DNA of 64,000 nt from positions 47,566 through 111,565 of the forward strand of contig JAAVFG010000055.1 in NCBI GenBank assembly GCA_014800895.1, read 5' to 3'. This document shows, piece by piece, positions 43,332 through 52,318 of this stretch. The notes beneath the pieces are model-generated. The model did not search any database. It saw nothing but the letters and a program-made list of their open reading frames with translations, and was not told the DNA's origin. Both the position numbers and the translations under genes were made by a program. The stretch comes from Bacteroidales bacterium. Lineage in GTDB: Bacteria; Bacteroidota; Bacteroidia; Bacteroidales; Muribaculaceae. Each line of letters opens with the position of its first letter. Within the stretch, counting starts at the first letter, position 1.

Positions 43332-45521
43332 ATGTCAAAATTAAGATTCAAAAGTGTAGAGGAGGCTTCCAATCGCAAAGCTGTGAAAGTAGAGCTTCCC
43401 GAGGAGAGAGTGGAGAAGTATTATGGCAAACAGGTGTTCAATCGCCAGAAGATGTTCGAGTATCTTCCTAAAGCCACATACGATGCCCTCGTAAAAGCGA
43501 TCGATAACCGCGAGCCCCTTCCCCGTTCCATCGCCGACAGCGTGGCGGAAGGTATGAAGCGTTGGGCGCTCGAGAGCGGTGCACGTCACTATACTCACTG
43601 GTTTCATCCCCTCACAGGCAGCACAGCTGAGAAGCACGACGCCTTTGTGGAGCATGACGGCAAGGGGGGCGTGATCGAGAAATTCTCCGGCAAACTCCTC
43701 GTGCAGCAGGAACCTGATGCATCTTCATTCCCTAATGGCGGTATCCGCAACACATTCGAGGCGCGCGGATATTCAGCATGGGATATCTCTTCCCCTGCAT
43801 TCATTATCGACAATACCCTGTGTATACCTACCGTTTTTATCTCCTACACCGGAGAGAGCCTTGACTATAAGACTCCGCTCTTGCGCTCCCTAAACAGCAT
43901 TGACAAGGCAGCAACACGTGTGGCTCGCTACTTTGACGACAAGGTTGGTCACGTCATCTGTAATCTCGGTTGGGAGCAGGAGTATTTCCTTATCGACGAA
44001 GCCCTTTATGCGGCTCGTCCCGATCTCGTGATGACAGGCCGCACGCTTATGGGACATGAGTCGGCAAAGAACCAGCAGCTTGAAGACCACTACTTCGGAT
44101 CAATCCCCAAGCGTGTGGAGGCTTTCATGCTCGACCTCGAATATGAATGTCACAAGCTCGGTATTCCTGCCAAGACACGCCATAATGAGGTGGCACCAAA
44201 TCAGTTTGAGCTTGCTCCTATTTATGAGGAGTGTAACCTTGCCAACGACCATAACCTTCTGCTCATGTCAGTAATGGAGGAGGTAGGACGTCGCCATAAC
44301 TTCCGCGTGCTTCTTCATGAGAAACCATTTGCGGGCATCAACGGCAGCGGCAAGCATAATAACTGGTCGCTCGGAACGGATACCGGTTCGCTTCTTTTCG
44401 CACCCGGTAAGACTCCGATGGAGAATCTACGTTTCATTGCCTTCGTTGCAAATGTGATGGCAGCCGTGCATAACCATAACGGTCTGCTCAAAGCATCTAT
44501 CATCAATGCTACTAACGCTCACCGTCTCGGCGCGAACGAGGCGCCCCCGGCGATCATCTCGATGTTCCTCGGTTCGCAGCTCTCTCAGATTCTTGATAAG
44601 ATCGAGAGCAACGAGATAGATGAGAATATCGTGCTTGAGGGTAAGGGCGAGTTATCGCTCGACGTGGCTCAGATCCCCGAGCTTATGATTGATAATACCG
44701 ACCGAAACCGTACAAGCCCTTTCGCCTTCACCGGCAACCGTTTCGAGTATCGTGCGGTAGGCTCATCAGCCAACTGTGCTTCCGCGCTTATAGCGCTTAA
44801 TGCCGCTCTTGCCAACCAGCTCAATAATTTCGCCGATAAGGTGGATGAGCGCGTGAAGAACGGCGAGAAGCTTGAGAAAGCTATCCTTAAGGAGGTGAAG
44901 AAGCTCATCAAGGAGCATCGAGCCATACAGTTTGACGGTAACGGATATTCCGATGAGTGGAAAGAGGAGGCAGCTCGTCGCGGTCTTGATGTAGAGACTT
45001 CAGCTCCCTTGATGTATGATATCTACATGCACCCCGAGAATGTGGAGATGTTTGAAAAGACAGGAGTCCTCACACGCAAGGAGCTCGAGGCACGCAACGA
45101 AGTGAAATGGGAGATGTACACCAAGAAGATCCAGATCGAGAGCCGAGTGCTCGGCGACCTTGCCATCAACCATGTCATTCCGGCGGCGGTGCGCTATCAG
45201 TCTGTATTGCTCGACAACGTATATAAGATCAAGGAACTCTTCTCGGCAGAAAAGACAGAGAAGATCGCTTCCCAGAATCTTACATCGATCGAGGCGATCA
45301 GCGAGCATATCTCAGCTGTGAAGAGCGGTGTGGACGCTATGGTGGACGCACGCCGCGTGGCTAACAAGATCACTTCCGAGCGTGAGAAGGCGATCGCTTA
45401 CCATGACACTGTGGCTCCCCGTATGGAGGAGATCCGTTATCATATCGACAAGCTTGAGCTTATGGTCGACAATGAGATCTGGACACTCCCCAAATATCGC
45501 GAGATGCTCTTCATCCGTTAA
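43332..45521 (+). CDS. glnN: Glutamine synthetase type III
   Basis: A 729-aa GSIII enzyme, the large dodecameric type typical of Bacteroidetes, which makes glutamine from glutamate and ammonia. It shows HWFHPLTGSTAEKHDAF (in parts), VFISYTGESLDYKTPLLRS, the metal site segment RHNEVAPNQFELAPIYEE, LLHEKPFAGINGSGKHNNWS, and NRTSPFAFTGNRFEYRAVGSSAN. The long C-terminal helical part is specific to GSIII. The gene stands alone with its own terminator. The local leader is purine-rich. Confidence 0.96.
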   Translation: MSKLRFKSVEEASNRKAVKVELPEERVEKYYGKQVFNRQKMFEYLPKATYDALVKAIDNREPLPRSIADSVAEGMKRWALESGARHYTHWFHPLTGSTAEKHDAFVEHDGKGGVIEKFSGKLLVQQEPDASSFPNGGIRNTFEARGYSAWDISSPAFIIDNTLCIPTVFISYTGESLDYKTPLLRSLNSIDKAATRVARYFDDKVGHVICNLGWEQEYFLIDEALYAARPDLVMTGRTLMGHESAKNQQLEDHYFGSIPKRVEAFMLDLEYECHKLGIPAKTRHNEVAPNQFELAPIYEECNLANDHNLLLMSVMEEVGRRHNFRVLLHEKPFAGINGSGKHNNWSLGTDTGSLLFAPGKTPMENLRFIAFVANVMAAVHNHNGLLKASIINATNAHRLGANEAPPAIISMFLGSQLSQILDKIESNEIDENIVLEGKGELSLDVAQIPELMIDNTDRNRTSPFAFTGNRFEYRAVGSSANCASALIALNAALANQLNNFADKVDERVKNGEKLEKAILKEVKKLIKEHRAIQFDGNGYSDEWKEEAARRGLDVETSAPLMYDIYMHPENVEMFEKTGVLTRKELEARNEVKWEMYTKKIQIESRVLGDLAINHVIPAAVRYQSVLLDNVYKIKELFSAEKTEKIASQNLTSIEAISEHISAVKSGVDAMVDARRVANKITSEREKAIAYHDTVAPRMEEIRYHIDKLELMVDNEIWTLPKYREMLFIR

Positions 45522-45552
45522 GACTTTCGATTCCACTAAACATATACCCTGC

Positions 45553-45590
45553 GGGCGTTCCTTTTCATCGGGAGCGCCCCTTTTTATATT
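45553..45590 (+). terminator. Terminator of glnN
   Basis: GGGCGTTCC (45553-45561) pairs with GGAGCGCCC (45571-45579) with one GU pair, followed by CTTTTTATATT. Confidence 0.88.
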
Positions 45591-45683
45591 ATGCTTTACA
45601 ACATACTTTATAGGAAACAAACCGAAAATATGATAACTTTGCGAACGAATTGCTTACTTAACTAAATTAATTCTAACCCTATT

Positions 45684-47435
45684 ATGAGATTTAAATTTCT
45701 GACCGTGGCTGCTGCCATGATGATGGGCTTGTCAGCTCAGGCAGCGTTCACGATTTATTACGACAACTCCGTCACACAGTGGGAGAGTGTCGGTATCCAC
45801 TATTGGGGAGATGACTCCACAGAATGGCCCGGAGTTGAGATAGACCATGTGGATGGAGATATTTGGGCTTATACTTTCCCGGAGGATAATCCTAAAGTTA
45901 ACGGTTTTCTATTCAAGCATGGCAGCATGACCGGAGATGAATATCAAACAGCCGATTTCCCCAAGGCTCCGACAAACAATCATATCTATAAGGGCGCCGG
46001 GGGAGAGAAAGGTAAACTGACAGATGCCGGTGTATATGAGGGCGAGGAAGCTCCTACTACTGCTACCGTGACTGCATCTCCGCGCTCAGGAGCAAGATTC
46101 TCCAATGACATCACGGTAACACTGACTGTAAAACCGGAAACCACCATCTATTATACTCTCGACGGCTCTATACCTACAGCTGCTTCCGCGCAGTATGTGT
46201 CTCCGTTGACTTTTAGTGAGACCACCACTCTTAAGACCCTCACTATTCTTGACGGAGATGAGAAGGTGCAGACTTTCCTCTATAGCAAACGCAACGCTAT
46301 TGCAATGAAGGATGGAGTCCTGACCACGGATTACTATAAGGTAAATCCCGATGGGAAGGTAGGAAGCAACCGCACTGTCGATATGAAATTCACCCGCTAT
46401 CCCAACACAAACTATCAGACACTCGCAGATAATGCCCTTTCAAATTGGAGTGAGAAGGATCTGATATGCCAGGGAGTGGCGCGCGATATCGCCTCCGCTT
46501 TCAAAGGAAGACATGAGTATCCTGTAATAGACTCCTATGCAATCTATGGAGCATATGATGCGGAAAACCTCTATCTTGGCGTGCAGTATGTGTATGCGGT
46601 ATATGATGAGGGAGGTGACGGCAAGTCGGACAATGACCGTCATCGTCCGTGGATGATGGATGGCAGACTCATGATTGCCTTTGACCTTGATCCTAATAAG
46701 GAGTTTGAGGGGGTATTGACAAATGGCAACACCATCTGGGACGCTGACGGGCAGTATAACGTGATGCGTAACGGCACTGACTGCATATGGCTCGGCAATA
46801 CCAAGCCGGGAGTAGGCAATCCGGCGCTATTCTTCCCTAATGCAGATGGCAAAGCGGATTATGATGATCCCGCATCATGCGTGGCGATGCCTTCAAGTGC
46901 CGATCCTTATTACGGACTGGCAAACGGTCTTCTCCCTGACATTGACCATATCTGGGGGCAGAAGTCATTGGGATATGACCCTGAGGAGCTGACCACAAAC
47001 GAGGGTTTCGTGGATCTGATTAATGAGGTGCCGCGTGATAAGCACACTTTCTATGAATGGAAATTCCCCTTGGCTAAGTTAGGCGTGACTGAGCAGTATA
47101 TCAAGGAGAATGGTATAGGAGTGATGGTGATCGATACCTATGGTCAGGGCGCGACCGGTGCCACTCCTTATGATCCCTGCGTATTTGACAATGCAGCCGT
47201 GTCATATTCCAAAGATCCCTCATCAAGCAAGGAGAAAGAGGATCTGGATATCTTCACTTCCCGCCATGCGCGTCTTGGGGGAAAGATCGATCTGTCAGGC
47301 GTTGAGACGGTAGAGATTGAGGATGAAAACGCAACGATTGAGTATTTCACCATCGACGGCGTGCGTGTCAACAATCCCGATAAGGGTCTCTACATCATGC
47401 GTCGCGGAGGTAAGGCTTCCAAGATTATCCTTTAA
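45684..47435 (+). CDS. Secreted starch-binding-module protein with T9SS-like tail
   Basis: A 583-aa exported protein; the signal peptide ends after SAQA at about residue 20. Residues about 21-105 match a CBM26-like module (IYYDNSVTQW, HYWGDDSTEWPGVEID, YTFPEDNPKVNGFLF). Residues about 125-205 look like the chitobiase/beta-hexosaminidase C-terminal-type domain (TIYYTLDGSIPTAASAQY). The rest resembles a DOMON/CBM9-like fold (AIYGAYDAENLYLGVQYVY, MIAFDLDPN). The end, YFTIDGVRVNNPDKGLYIMRRGG in parts, is like type IX secretion C-terminal tails. No catalytic domain is recognised. It may bind glycans at the surface. A TAACTTTG element is at 45634-45641. Confidence 0.72.
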   Translation: MRFKFLTVAAAMMMGLSAQAAFTIYYDNSVTQWESVGIHYWGDDSTEWPGVEIDHVDGDIWAYTFPEDNPKVNGFLFKHGSMTGDEYQTADFPKAPTNNHIYKGAGGEKGKLTDAGVYEGEEAPTTATVTASPRSGARFSNDITVTLTVKPETTIYYTLDGSIPTAASAQYVSPLTFSETTTLKTLTILDGDEKVQTFLYSKRNAIAMKDGVLTTDYYKVNPDGKVGSNRTVDMKFTRYPNTNYQTLADNALSNWSEKDLICQGVARDIASAFKGRHEYPVIDSYAIYGAYDAENLYLGVQYVYAVYDEGGDGKSDNDRHRPWMMDGRLMIAFDLDPNKEFEGVLTNGNTIWDADGQYNVMRNGTDCIWLGNTKPGVGNPALFFPNADGKADYDDPASCVAMPSSADPYYGLANGLLPDIDHIWGQKSLGYDPEELTTNEGFVDLINEVPRDKHTFYEWKFPLAKLGVTEQYIKENGIGVMVIDTYGQGATGATPYDPCVFDNAAVSYSKDPSSSKEKEDLDIFTSRHARLGGKIDLSGVETVEIEDENATIEYFTIDGVRVNNPDKGLYIMRRGGKASKIIL

Positions 47436-47472
47436 GACTTATCAGAAAGAGATATATTAGTATTAGTTTTGG

Positions 47473-47520
47473 AAATTGCACTTCAAAGATTACATCAATC
47501 TTTAGGAGTGCAATTTTTTA
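47473..47520 (+). terminator. Terminator of the secreted protein gene
   Basis: AAATTGCACT (47473-47482) pairs with AGTGCAATTT (47507-47516), with an inner AAAGATT/AATCTTT stem, followed by a run of T. Confidence 0.88.
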
Positions 47521-47583
47521 ATACAAAAATTATTAAAAGAAACTATTGTTATTAGTAGCAGAAAAACTGCAACAAAAATTAAT

Positions 47584-47614
47584 TTTGAAACTAAGATAAT
47601 TCTAATTATTTTTG
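47584..47614 (+). promoter_or_regulatory. Promoter of the PIN toxin-antitoxin pair
   Basis: TTTG (47584-47587), a 19-nt spacer and TATTTTTG (47607-47614) match the consensus. The start site would be near 47621, giving a leader of about 31 nt. Confidence 0.75.
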
Positions 47615-47651
47615 TGTAAAGAATATTTAATAGATTATTAAACACATTATT

Positions 47652-47882
47652 ATGACACAAATTGTAGTGACTTTGGATAATAGCGCGGATGAGAATTTTC
47701 TTCGGCGCATGATTGAAAATATGAAAGGGGTGGTAAAAACCTCACTTACACACACTACCCATAATGAGGAAAAGAGAAATAAATCTGATTTTATGGAGTC
47801 TCTTCATGCCATTAAGAATTCGATAGATCCTTCCATGATTGACATGTCGGATCCGCGTACCAAATATATCATGTCAAAATGA
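47652..47882 (+). CDS. Antitoxin-like protein before PIN toxin
   Basis: A 76-aa protein not recognised by family. It starts MTQIVVTLDNSADENFLRRMIENMKGVVKT, seen in parts as IVVTLDNSADENFL, which could be a small alpha/beta unit, and ends with a likely toxin-binding helix (DMSDPRTKYIMSK). Its stop overlaps the start of the PIN gene (ATGA), the layout of VapBC-type pairs. A strong promoter is just upstream. Role as antitoxin is inferred from layout and partner. Confidence 0.7.
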   Translation: MTQIVVTLDNSADENFLRRMIENMKGVVKTSLTHTTHNEEKRNKSDFMESLHAIKNSIDPSMIDMSDPRTKYIMSK

Positions 47883-48284
47883 AGAATATATTTCTTGACA
47901 CCAACTTCATTATAGACTATTTCGTCAGAGAAGACTTTGGGGGGAGAGGCAGAAAAAGTTATGCAGTTAAAGGATAGGCTTAACCTTACTTTTTTTATCT
48001 CCTATCTTTCAGTCGCCAATTTTGCATATATTATGCGTAAATTACCTGCTTCTCAGCGAAATAACATAATTTTTCGGATATGCAATACTTTCCATGTAGT
48101 GGATAATACTCGGGAACAGATATTATCTAATTTGCAATCCGAGTTTAAAGACTTTGAGGATGGTCTGCAATATCAATGTGCCATCTCTTCTGATTGTGAC
48201 TGTATCATTACCCGTAATAAAAAGGACTTTATAACATCCTCAATTCCGGTAATGACTGCATCCGAATTTCTATCTTGTTTTTGA
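47879..48284 (+). pseudogene. PIN-domain toxin with frameshift in a G6 tract
   Basis: From ATG 47879 the frame reads MKNIFLDTNFIIDYFVREDF, a normal PIN start with the first acidic residue in LDTN, then runs out of frame after GGGGGG at 47939-47944 and stops at 47977. The rest is open in another frame from about 47937 to 48284 and continues the PIN fold: YLSVANFAYIMRKL, and the late acidic site AISSDCDCIITRNKKDF. Removing one G joins the two parts into a protein of about 134 aa. So it is either a decayed toxin, a phase-variable gene, or a base error in the sequence. Confidence 0.8.
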
Positions 48285-48302
48285 TTAAAGCCTTATATTA
48301 AT

Positions 48303-48343
48303 AAAGCCTGTCTTTAGAGATTCGATCTTTAAAGACAGGCTTT
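48303..48343 (-). terminator. Terminator between the PIN gene and DedA gene
   Basis: AAAGCCTGTCTTTA (48303-48316) and TAAAGACAGGCTTT (48330-48343) form a 14-bp perfect stem. It can stop both convergent transcripts. Confidence 0.88.
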
Positions 48344-48372
48344 CTAAGAGTTTAGAATAATATTTTGGGGTG

Positions 48373-49041
48373 CTAATTCTTTTGCGGATGCTTTTTGAAT
48401 GCGTTCCAGAGAATATAGATGAGGCAGAGGACTCCGAGAGCGTAGCCGGCATATGTAAGATACTTATTATATTCCTCCACTTTCTCAAAGAGCATTGCCG
48501 GAGAGACATGGAGGGAAAGCCAATATCCGAGAGCTCCCAATATCGCATTCCAGACAAGCGCACCTAAAGTAGTGAAAAGAGCAAATGTGCCCACATTCAT
48601 CCTTGAGATTCCGGCAGGAATGGATATAAGCTGACGTATAGCCGGAATCAATCTGCCTATGAATGTCGATATGGCTCCATGTTTGTCGAAATAGGCTTCA
48701 GCCTTATTCACTTTCTCTCTGTCGATAAGGCAGGCATGACCAAGACGACTGTCGGCAAATCTATACACCACCGGTCGACCGATCCAAAGAGCAAGATAAT
48801 AATTGATGAATGCCCCTACCAACGCACCAAGAGTGGCGACGACGACTACCATGTAGATATTCATGTCGCCTCCGGCTCCGGTATTCGTACATGCCAGATA
48901 GGCGGCAGGGGGAACTATCACTTCCGAAGGGAAGGGAATGAAGGAACTCTCAATCACCATGAAGACAAACACGAAGAGATAACTCGCGTTCTCCACAAAC
49001 CATTTGAAAAATTCCTGTGCGTCAAATATTGCTGCTAACAC
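48373..49041 (-). CDS. DedA-family membrane protein
   Basis: A 222-aa integral membrane protein of the DedA/SNARE-associated family, which are thought to move phospholipids or isoprenyl lipid carriers across the membrane. It has the typical segment SSFIPFPSEVIVPPAAYLA, the reentrant region, and FIGRLIPAIRQLISIPAGISRMNVGTFALFTTLGALVWNA in parts, where the conserved arginine is in GRLIPAIRQ. A short basic C-terminal tail follows (FKKHPQKN). fprA lies 34 nt upstream in the same direction and may be cotranscribed. Confidence 0.93.
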   Translation of the reverse strand: MLAAIFDAQEFFKWFVENASYLFVFVFMVIESSFIPFPSEVIVPPAAYLACTNTGAGGDMNIYMVVVVATLGALVGAFINYYLALWIGRPVVYRFADSRLGHACLIDREKVNKAEAYFDKHGAISTFIGRLIPAIRQLISIPAGISRMNVGTFALFTTLGALVWNAILGALGYWLSLHVSPAMLFEKVEEYNKYLTYAGYALGVLCLIYILWNAFKKHPQKN

Positions 49042-49075
49042 CGGGAAATAATATTATTGGATTAAATCTTAGTTA

Positions 49076-50278
49076 TTAATGAACAGGATATGATGCCTCC
49101 TTGCGTGCCGCCTGAATCTGCTCTGCAAATTGCCGGGCATCCTGCGCCGTGCCGTCGCTCATGCCATGCTTGAAGGAGAATGTGGAGGCGAGAGGCAATT
49201 TCACACTTTCGGCAAACTCATTGAATTTCTTCTCCGCTACGCCGTTTGCCCATGAGAATGACCCGAAGCCGCCCAACACCTTATTCTTGATCTCCCTTGT
49301 CTCCATCGCAGTGAGGAAAGACTGGACAGGGGGGAAGAGGGTCATGGAGTAGACGCATGAGCCGACGATAAGGGTATCGTAACGGAAAGCATCCGAAATC
49401 ATCTGACTCATAGATGAGTGAGAGGCATTATGCACGATTATCTTTCGTTCGCCAAGACGGTTGAGGGCGGTGGCAATCTCCTCGGCAGCCTCGGCAGTGT
49501 TGCCATACATCGATCCATATACTATCACCACACCGCGTTCCGGCTCGTAAGAGGCAAGCCGTCGGTAAATCTCCACAACCTCTGCTATACGCTCATGCCA
49601 TACGGGACCGTGAGTAGGGCAGATATAGTCGATCTGTATTGCCTTCAGTTTGTTGAGAGCCGCCATAACGGATCTTCCATATTTCCCGACGATATTCGAA
49701 TAGTAACGGTACATCTCCGGAATATAATGCTCGGTCTCCATCTCGGTGTCAACTATTCCGCCGTTAAGAGCGCCGAAGCAGCCGAAGCCGTCGCCGGAAA
49801 AGATAGTATTGCGTTCAGGAACGTATGTCATCATTGTCTCGGGCCAGTGCACCATAGGAGTCATATAGAATCTCAGACTGATATCACCCAGCGAGACGGA
49901 GTCACCATCCTTGATGATATGCATGCGCTCCGGCTCATCAATATGGCAGAAACCTTTGACCATGGCTGCCGCGGTGGCATTGCATACTATCTTTAGATTC
50001 GGGAAACGTTTTACAATCTCAGGGATAGATCCCGAATGATCAGGCTCCATATGATTGACTACCAGATAATCGATCTTCTCCGTGCCGATACGTTTAATGT
50101 ATTCGTTAAGAGTGTCAATCTTGACTGTGTCGATAAGGGCGGTAGCTTCCGTGCCCTTAACGATATATGAATTATAGCTCACTCCGTAAGGGAGAGGCCA
50201 TTGTTCTTCAAAGTTTACTGTGACTCTGTCGTTAACGCCGACATAGTGGATATCCTTAATGATTTCTCTTGCTTTCAT
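49076..50278 (-). CDS. A-type flavoprotein (flavodiiron protein, FprA)
   Basis: A 400-aa flavodiiron protein, which reduces O2 to water or NO to N2O to protect anaerobes. The N-terminal MBL-like domain holds the diiron ligands in NHMEPDHSGSIPE, the His in MVHWPETM, the Asp in FSGDGFGCFG, and the His in PTHGPVWH. The C-terminal flavodoxin domain has IVYGSMYGNTAEAAEEIA for FMN binding and FGSFSWANG later. The length is typical of the two-domain type that takes electrons from rubredoxin. No rubredoxin gene is near. Confidence 0.94.
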   Translation of the reverse strand: MKAREIIKDIHYVGVNDRVTVNFEEQWPLPYGVSYNSYIVKGTEATALIDTVKIDTLNEYIKRIGTEKIDYLVVNHMEPDHSGSIPEIVKRFPNLKIVCNATAAAMVKGFCHIDEPERMHIIKDGDSVSLGDISLRFYMTPMVHWPETMMTYVPERNTIFSGDGFGCFGALNGGIVDTEMETEHYIPEMYRYYSNIVGKYGRSVMAALNKLKAIQIDYICPTHGPVWHERIAEVVEIYRRLASYEPERGVVIVYGSMYGNTAEAAEEIATALNRLGERKIIVHNASHSSMSQMISDAFRYDTLIVGSCVYSMTLFPPVQSFLTAMETREIKNKVLGGFGSFSWANGVAEKKFNEFAESVKLPLASTFSFKHGMSDGTAQDARQFAEQIQAARKEASYPVH

Positions 50279-50455
50279 AATTAGATATAGATATTTACCT
50301 TTTGCATGCTCAGGTCTTGACCTTACAGACCATAGGGCTATTGTAATTTCTCAGAAGTCGCTCTCAAAAAATGCAACTTCATAATACTTTAACAATCTTA
50401 AATGTAAAATTACATAAAAATCTCCGTATTCTTATATAATCAAGGAGAATCTTAT

Positions 50456-50463
50456 TAATTTTG
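50456..50463 (+). promoter_or_regulatory. Probable -7 element of the dus gene
   Basis: TAATTTTG fits the TAnnTTTG element 20 nt before the ATG; there is no good TTTG upstream, so this is tentative. Confidence 0.4.
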
Positions 50464-50483
50464 TAGGAAATAAGCAGAAAATT

Positions 50484-51395
50484 ATGCAGATAGCACCCGT
50501 ACAAGGACATACCGATGCCGCATGGCGTCATTATCATAAGAAGATGTATGGCGGCGACCATACATATTATACCCCCTTCATTCGCCTGGAGAGGGGAGAC
50601 TTCCGCAAGCATGACCTGAAAGATTTTCTTTCCCCTCTTAATGAGGGAGAGGATGTTGTGGCTCAGGTGATATTCAAGAATATGGAGGAACTCCTTCCCC
50701 TCGTAAGCGGGCTGGCGGAGCGCGGAGCGAAGAAGATAGATCTGAATACCGGCTGCCCCTTTCCCCTGCAGACGGCAAGGGGACGCGGCGCGGCATTTGT
50801 AGGTAATGAGGAGGAATATGCGAAATTGCCGGAGCTCCTTTCCCGTTTTCCGGAGGTGGAGTTTTCACTTAAGATGCGTCTCGGAATGGAGAACCCGCAG
50901 GAGTGGAGAAAAATAATGCCGATTCTCAATGAGCTCCCTCTCTCGCATGTTGCGCTTCATCCGAGAGTAGCGAAAGAGCAGTATGGGGGAGAATTGCATT
51001 ATGATGAATTCGAGACATTCCTGAAAGAGAGTAAAAACCCTGTGATATTCAATGGCGAGATAAAGACTCCGGAAGATATTGTCAGGATCAAGGAGCGTTT
51101 CCCCGGCATCAAGGATGTCATGACCGGACGCGGCGTATTAGGTCGCCCCTCATTGACGGCGGAATATGAAGAGGGTACGGAATGGGATAAGGAGAAAAGG
51201 ATTAGGAAAATGATGGAGTTTCATAATCTTCTTGAAGATCATTACCGTTCGGAGCTGTGCGGCGATCATCAGGTGCTCTCGAAAATCAAACCATTCTGGG
51301 AATATGCCGAGGCTGAGATCGGAAGAAAGGCATGGAAGGCGATAAGCAAGGCATCGAATATGGCGAAATATCAGTCGGCACTGGCGATGATATAA
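50484..51395 (+). CDS. tRNA-dihydrouridine synthase
   Basis: A 303-aa FMN enzyme that reduces uridine to dihydrouridine in tRNA loops. It starts directly with the FMN-binding MQIAPVQGHTDAAWR, has the catalytic cysteine segment DLNTGCPFPLQ, the SLKMRLGM substrate strand, HPRVAKEQYGGE and NGEIKTPEDI, and the late FMN phosphate site GVMTGRG-like MTGRGVLGRPSL. The Dus subtype (A, B or C) is not clear. It stands alone, facing away from fprA. Confidence 0.92.
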   Translation: MQIAPVQGHTDAAWRHYHKKMYGGDHTYYTPFIRLERGDFRKHDLKDFLSPLNEGEDVVAQVIFKNMEELLPLVSGLAERGAKKIDLNTGCPFPLQTARGRGAAFVGNEEEYAKLPELLSRFPEVEFSLKMRLGMENPQEWRKIMPILNELPLSHVALHPRVAKEQYGGELHYDEFETFLKESKNPVIFNGEIKTPEDIVRIKERFPGIKDVMTGRGVLGRPSLTAEYEEGTEWDKEKRIRKMMEFHNLLEDHYRSELCGDHQVLSKIKPFWEYAEAEIGRKAWKAISKASNMAKYQSALAMI

Positions 51396-51512
51396 GGATG
51401 GAATATAAAGATTTTCTTTTGAGTCAACCTTCTTTATTGATCCGGCGTTATAATATCAAAGCCGAGGGGTAACCCTCTATGAAAGACCGAAACAATTCTT
51501 AAATTTGATATT

Positions 51513-51695
51513 ATGAAATGCCCCATCGCTAAAGATCACCGCATACCATTATGCGTAAATATCGGACTTCATGTAGCAGCCGTTACATTGATAGCCACCG
51601 CCCTTCATAAACTCTGCCGCATCCATAAGGGAATCAAGGAGATTCGCAAAGGAGCGGAGGAGATCGAGAAAGGGAAGAAGGAAATAGAGAAGTAA
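51513..51695 (+). CDS. Small membrane-anchored protein
   Basis: A 60-aa protein, not recognised. Residues about 11-33 form one hydrophobic helix (IPLCVNIGLHVAAVTLIATAL). The tail is a charged helix with repeated EI steps (KGIKEIRKGAEEIEKGKKEIEK), which could be a short coiled coil. A strong terminator follows at 51774-51802. The frame is short, so this is a moderate-confidence gene. Confidence 0.55.
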   Translation: MKCPIAKDHRIPLCVNIGLHVAAVTLIATALHKLCRIHKGIKEIRKGAEEIEKGKKEIEK

Positions 51696-51713
51696 GATAT
51701 TAACCCATATCTT

Positions 51714-51739
51714 GTAGGGACGCACCCAAGGAGCGTCCG
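51714..51739. repeat. GGACG palindrome copy
   Basis: GTAGGGACGCACCC and GGAGCGTCC form an imperfect inverted repeat in the gap after the small membrane protein gene. Confidence 0.75.
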
Positions 51740-51773
51740 GCTCAATATGAAAATATAGAAAAAGAATTTGATT

Positions 51774-51802
51774 GAGGAGGATGCATAATCCTCCTCTTTT
51801 TT
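51774..51802 (+). terminator. Terminator after the small membrane protein gene
   Basis: GAGGAGGAT (51774-51782) and ATCCTCCTC (51788-51796) form a 9-bp stem followed by TTTTTT. Confidence 0.9.
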
Positions 51803-51803
51803 G

Positions 51804-51811
51804 TATATTTG
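51804..51811 (+). promoter_or_regulatory. Probable -7 element of the secreted protein gene
   Basis: TATATTTG fits TAnnTTTG. The -33 region falls within the terminator hairpin and has no TTTG. Confidence 0.4.
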
Positions 51812-51863
51812 CAATCTGATAGTATGCAGCCGGTCTGCAAAAAACTTAACTAAAGGTATGAAT

Positions 51864-52256
51864 ATGAAAAAATATATTACAGGGGCGATGATGGCGCTGG
51901 CTCTCCTCTGCTCCGTGGCTAATGATACTTACGCCCGCTCTCCGCAGGATGATAAACTGGTAAAGGAGATGTCAGGCGGTTTGCCCGTATACATGGGAAA
52001 CGGCATGACATGGAAGACTTTCGATATCGATAACAACGGTCAGATTATCATCGGTCTCTTATCCAATAATCTCCCCGCCGTTGACGCGATGACTCCCGAG
52101 CTGACGAAGCAATACAAGGATGCACTTGCGGGTCCGGAGAGCGGTTATGCGAAATTGAGCAAGCAGCTTAACCGTCCCCTGATAGTAAATATCTACAATG
52201 CCGCCAATGATCTCTGCGTGACTGCCAAGATTGATCCGCAGGCTCCTCAGAAGTAA
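51864..52256 (+). CDS. Secreted protein of unknown function
   Basis: A 130-aa protein with a clear signal peptide (MKKYITGAMMALALLCSVAND, cleavage likely after TYA). The mature part of about 105 residues has no motif that I recognise; it contains GLPVYMGNGMTWKTF and a late NIYNAANDLCVTAKI. AAAGG at 51852-51856 sits 7 nt before ATG 51864, so I chose that start over 51858 or 51801. It ends 62 nt before bioB and could share its transcript. Confidence 0.75.
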   Translation: MKKYITGAMMALALLCSVANDTYARSPQDDKLVKEMSGGLPVYMGNGMTWKTFDIDNNGQIIIGLLSNNLPAVDAMTPELTKQYKDALAGPESGYAKLSKQLNRPLIVNIYNAANDLCVTAKIDPQAPQK

Positions 52257-52318
52257 CGGGATGTACTCTTGGCCTTTATCGGATAAAGTCTGAGAGGTGA
52301 TGATACATATTTTCAAGT

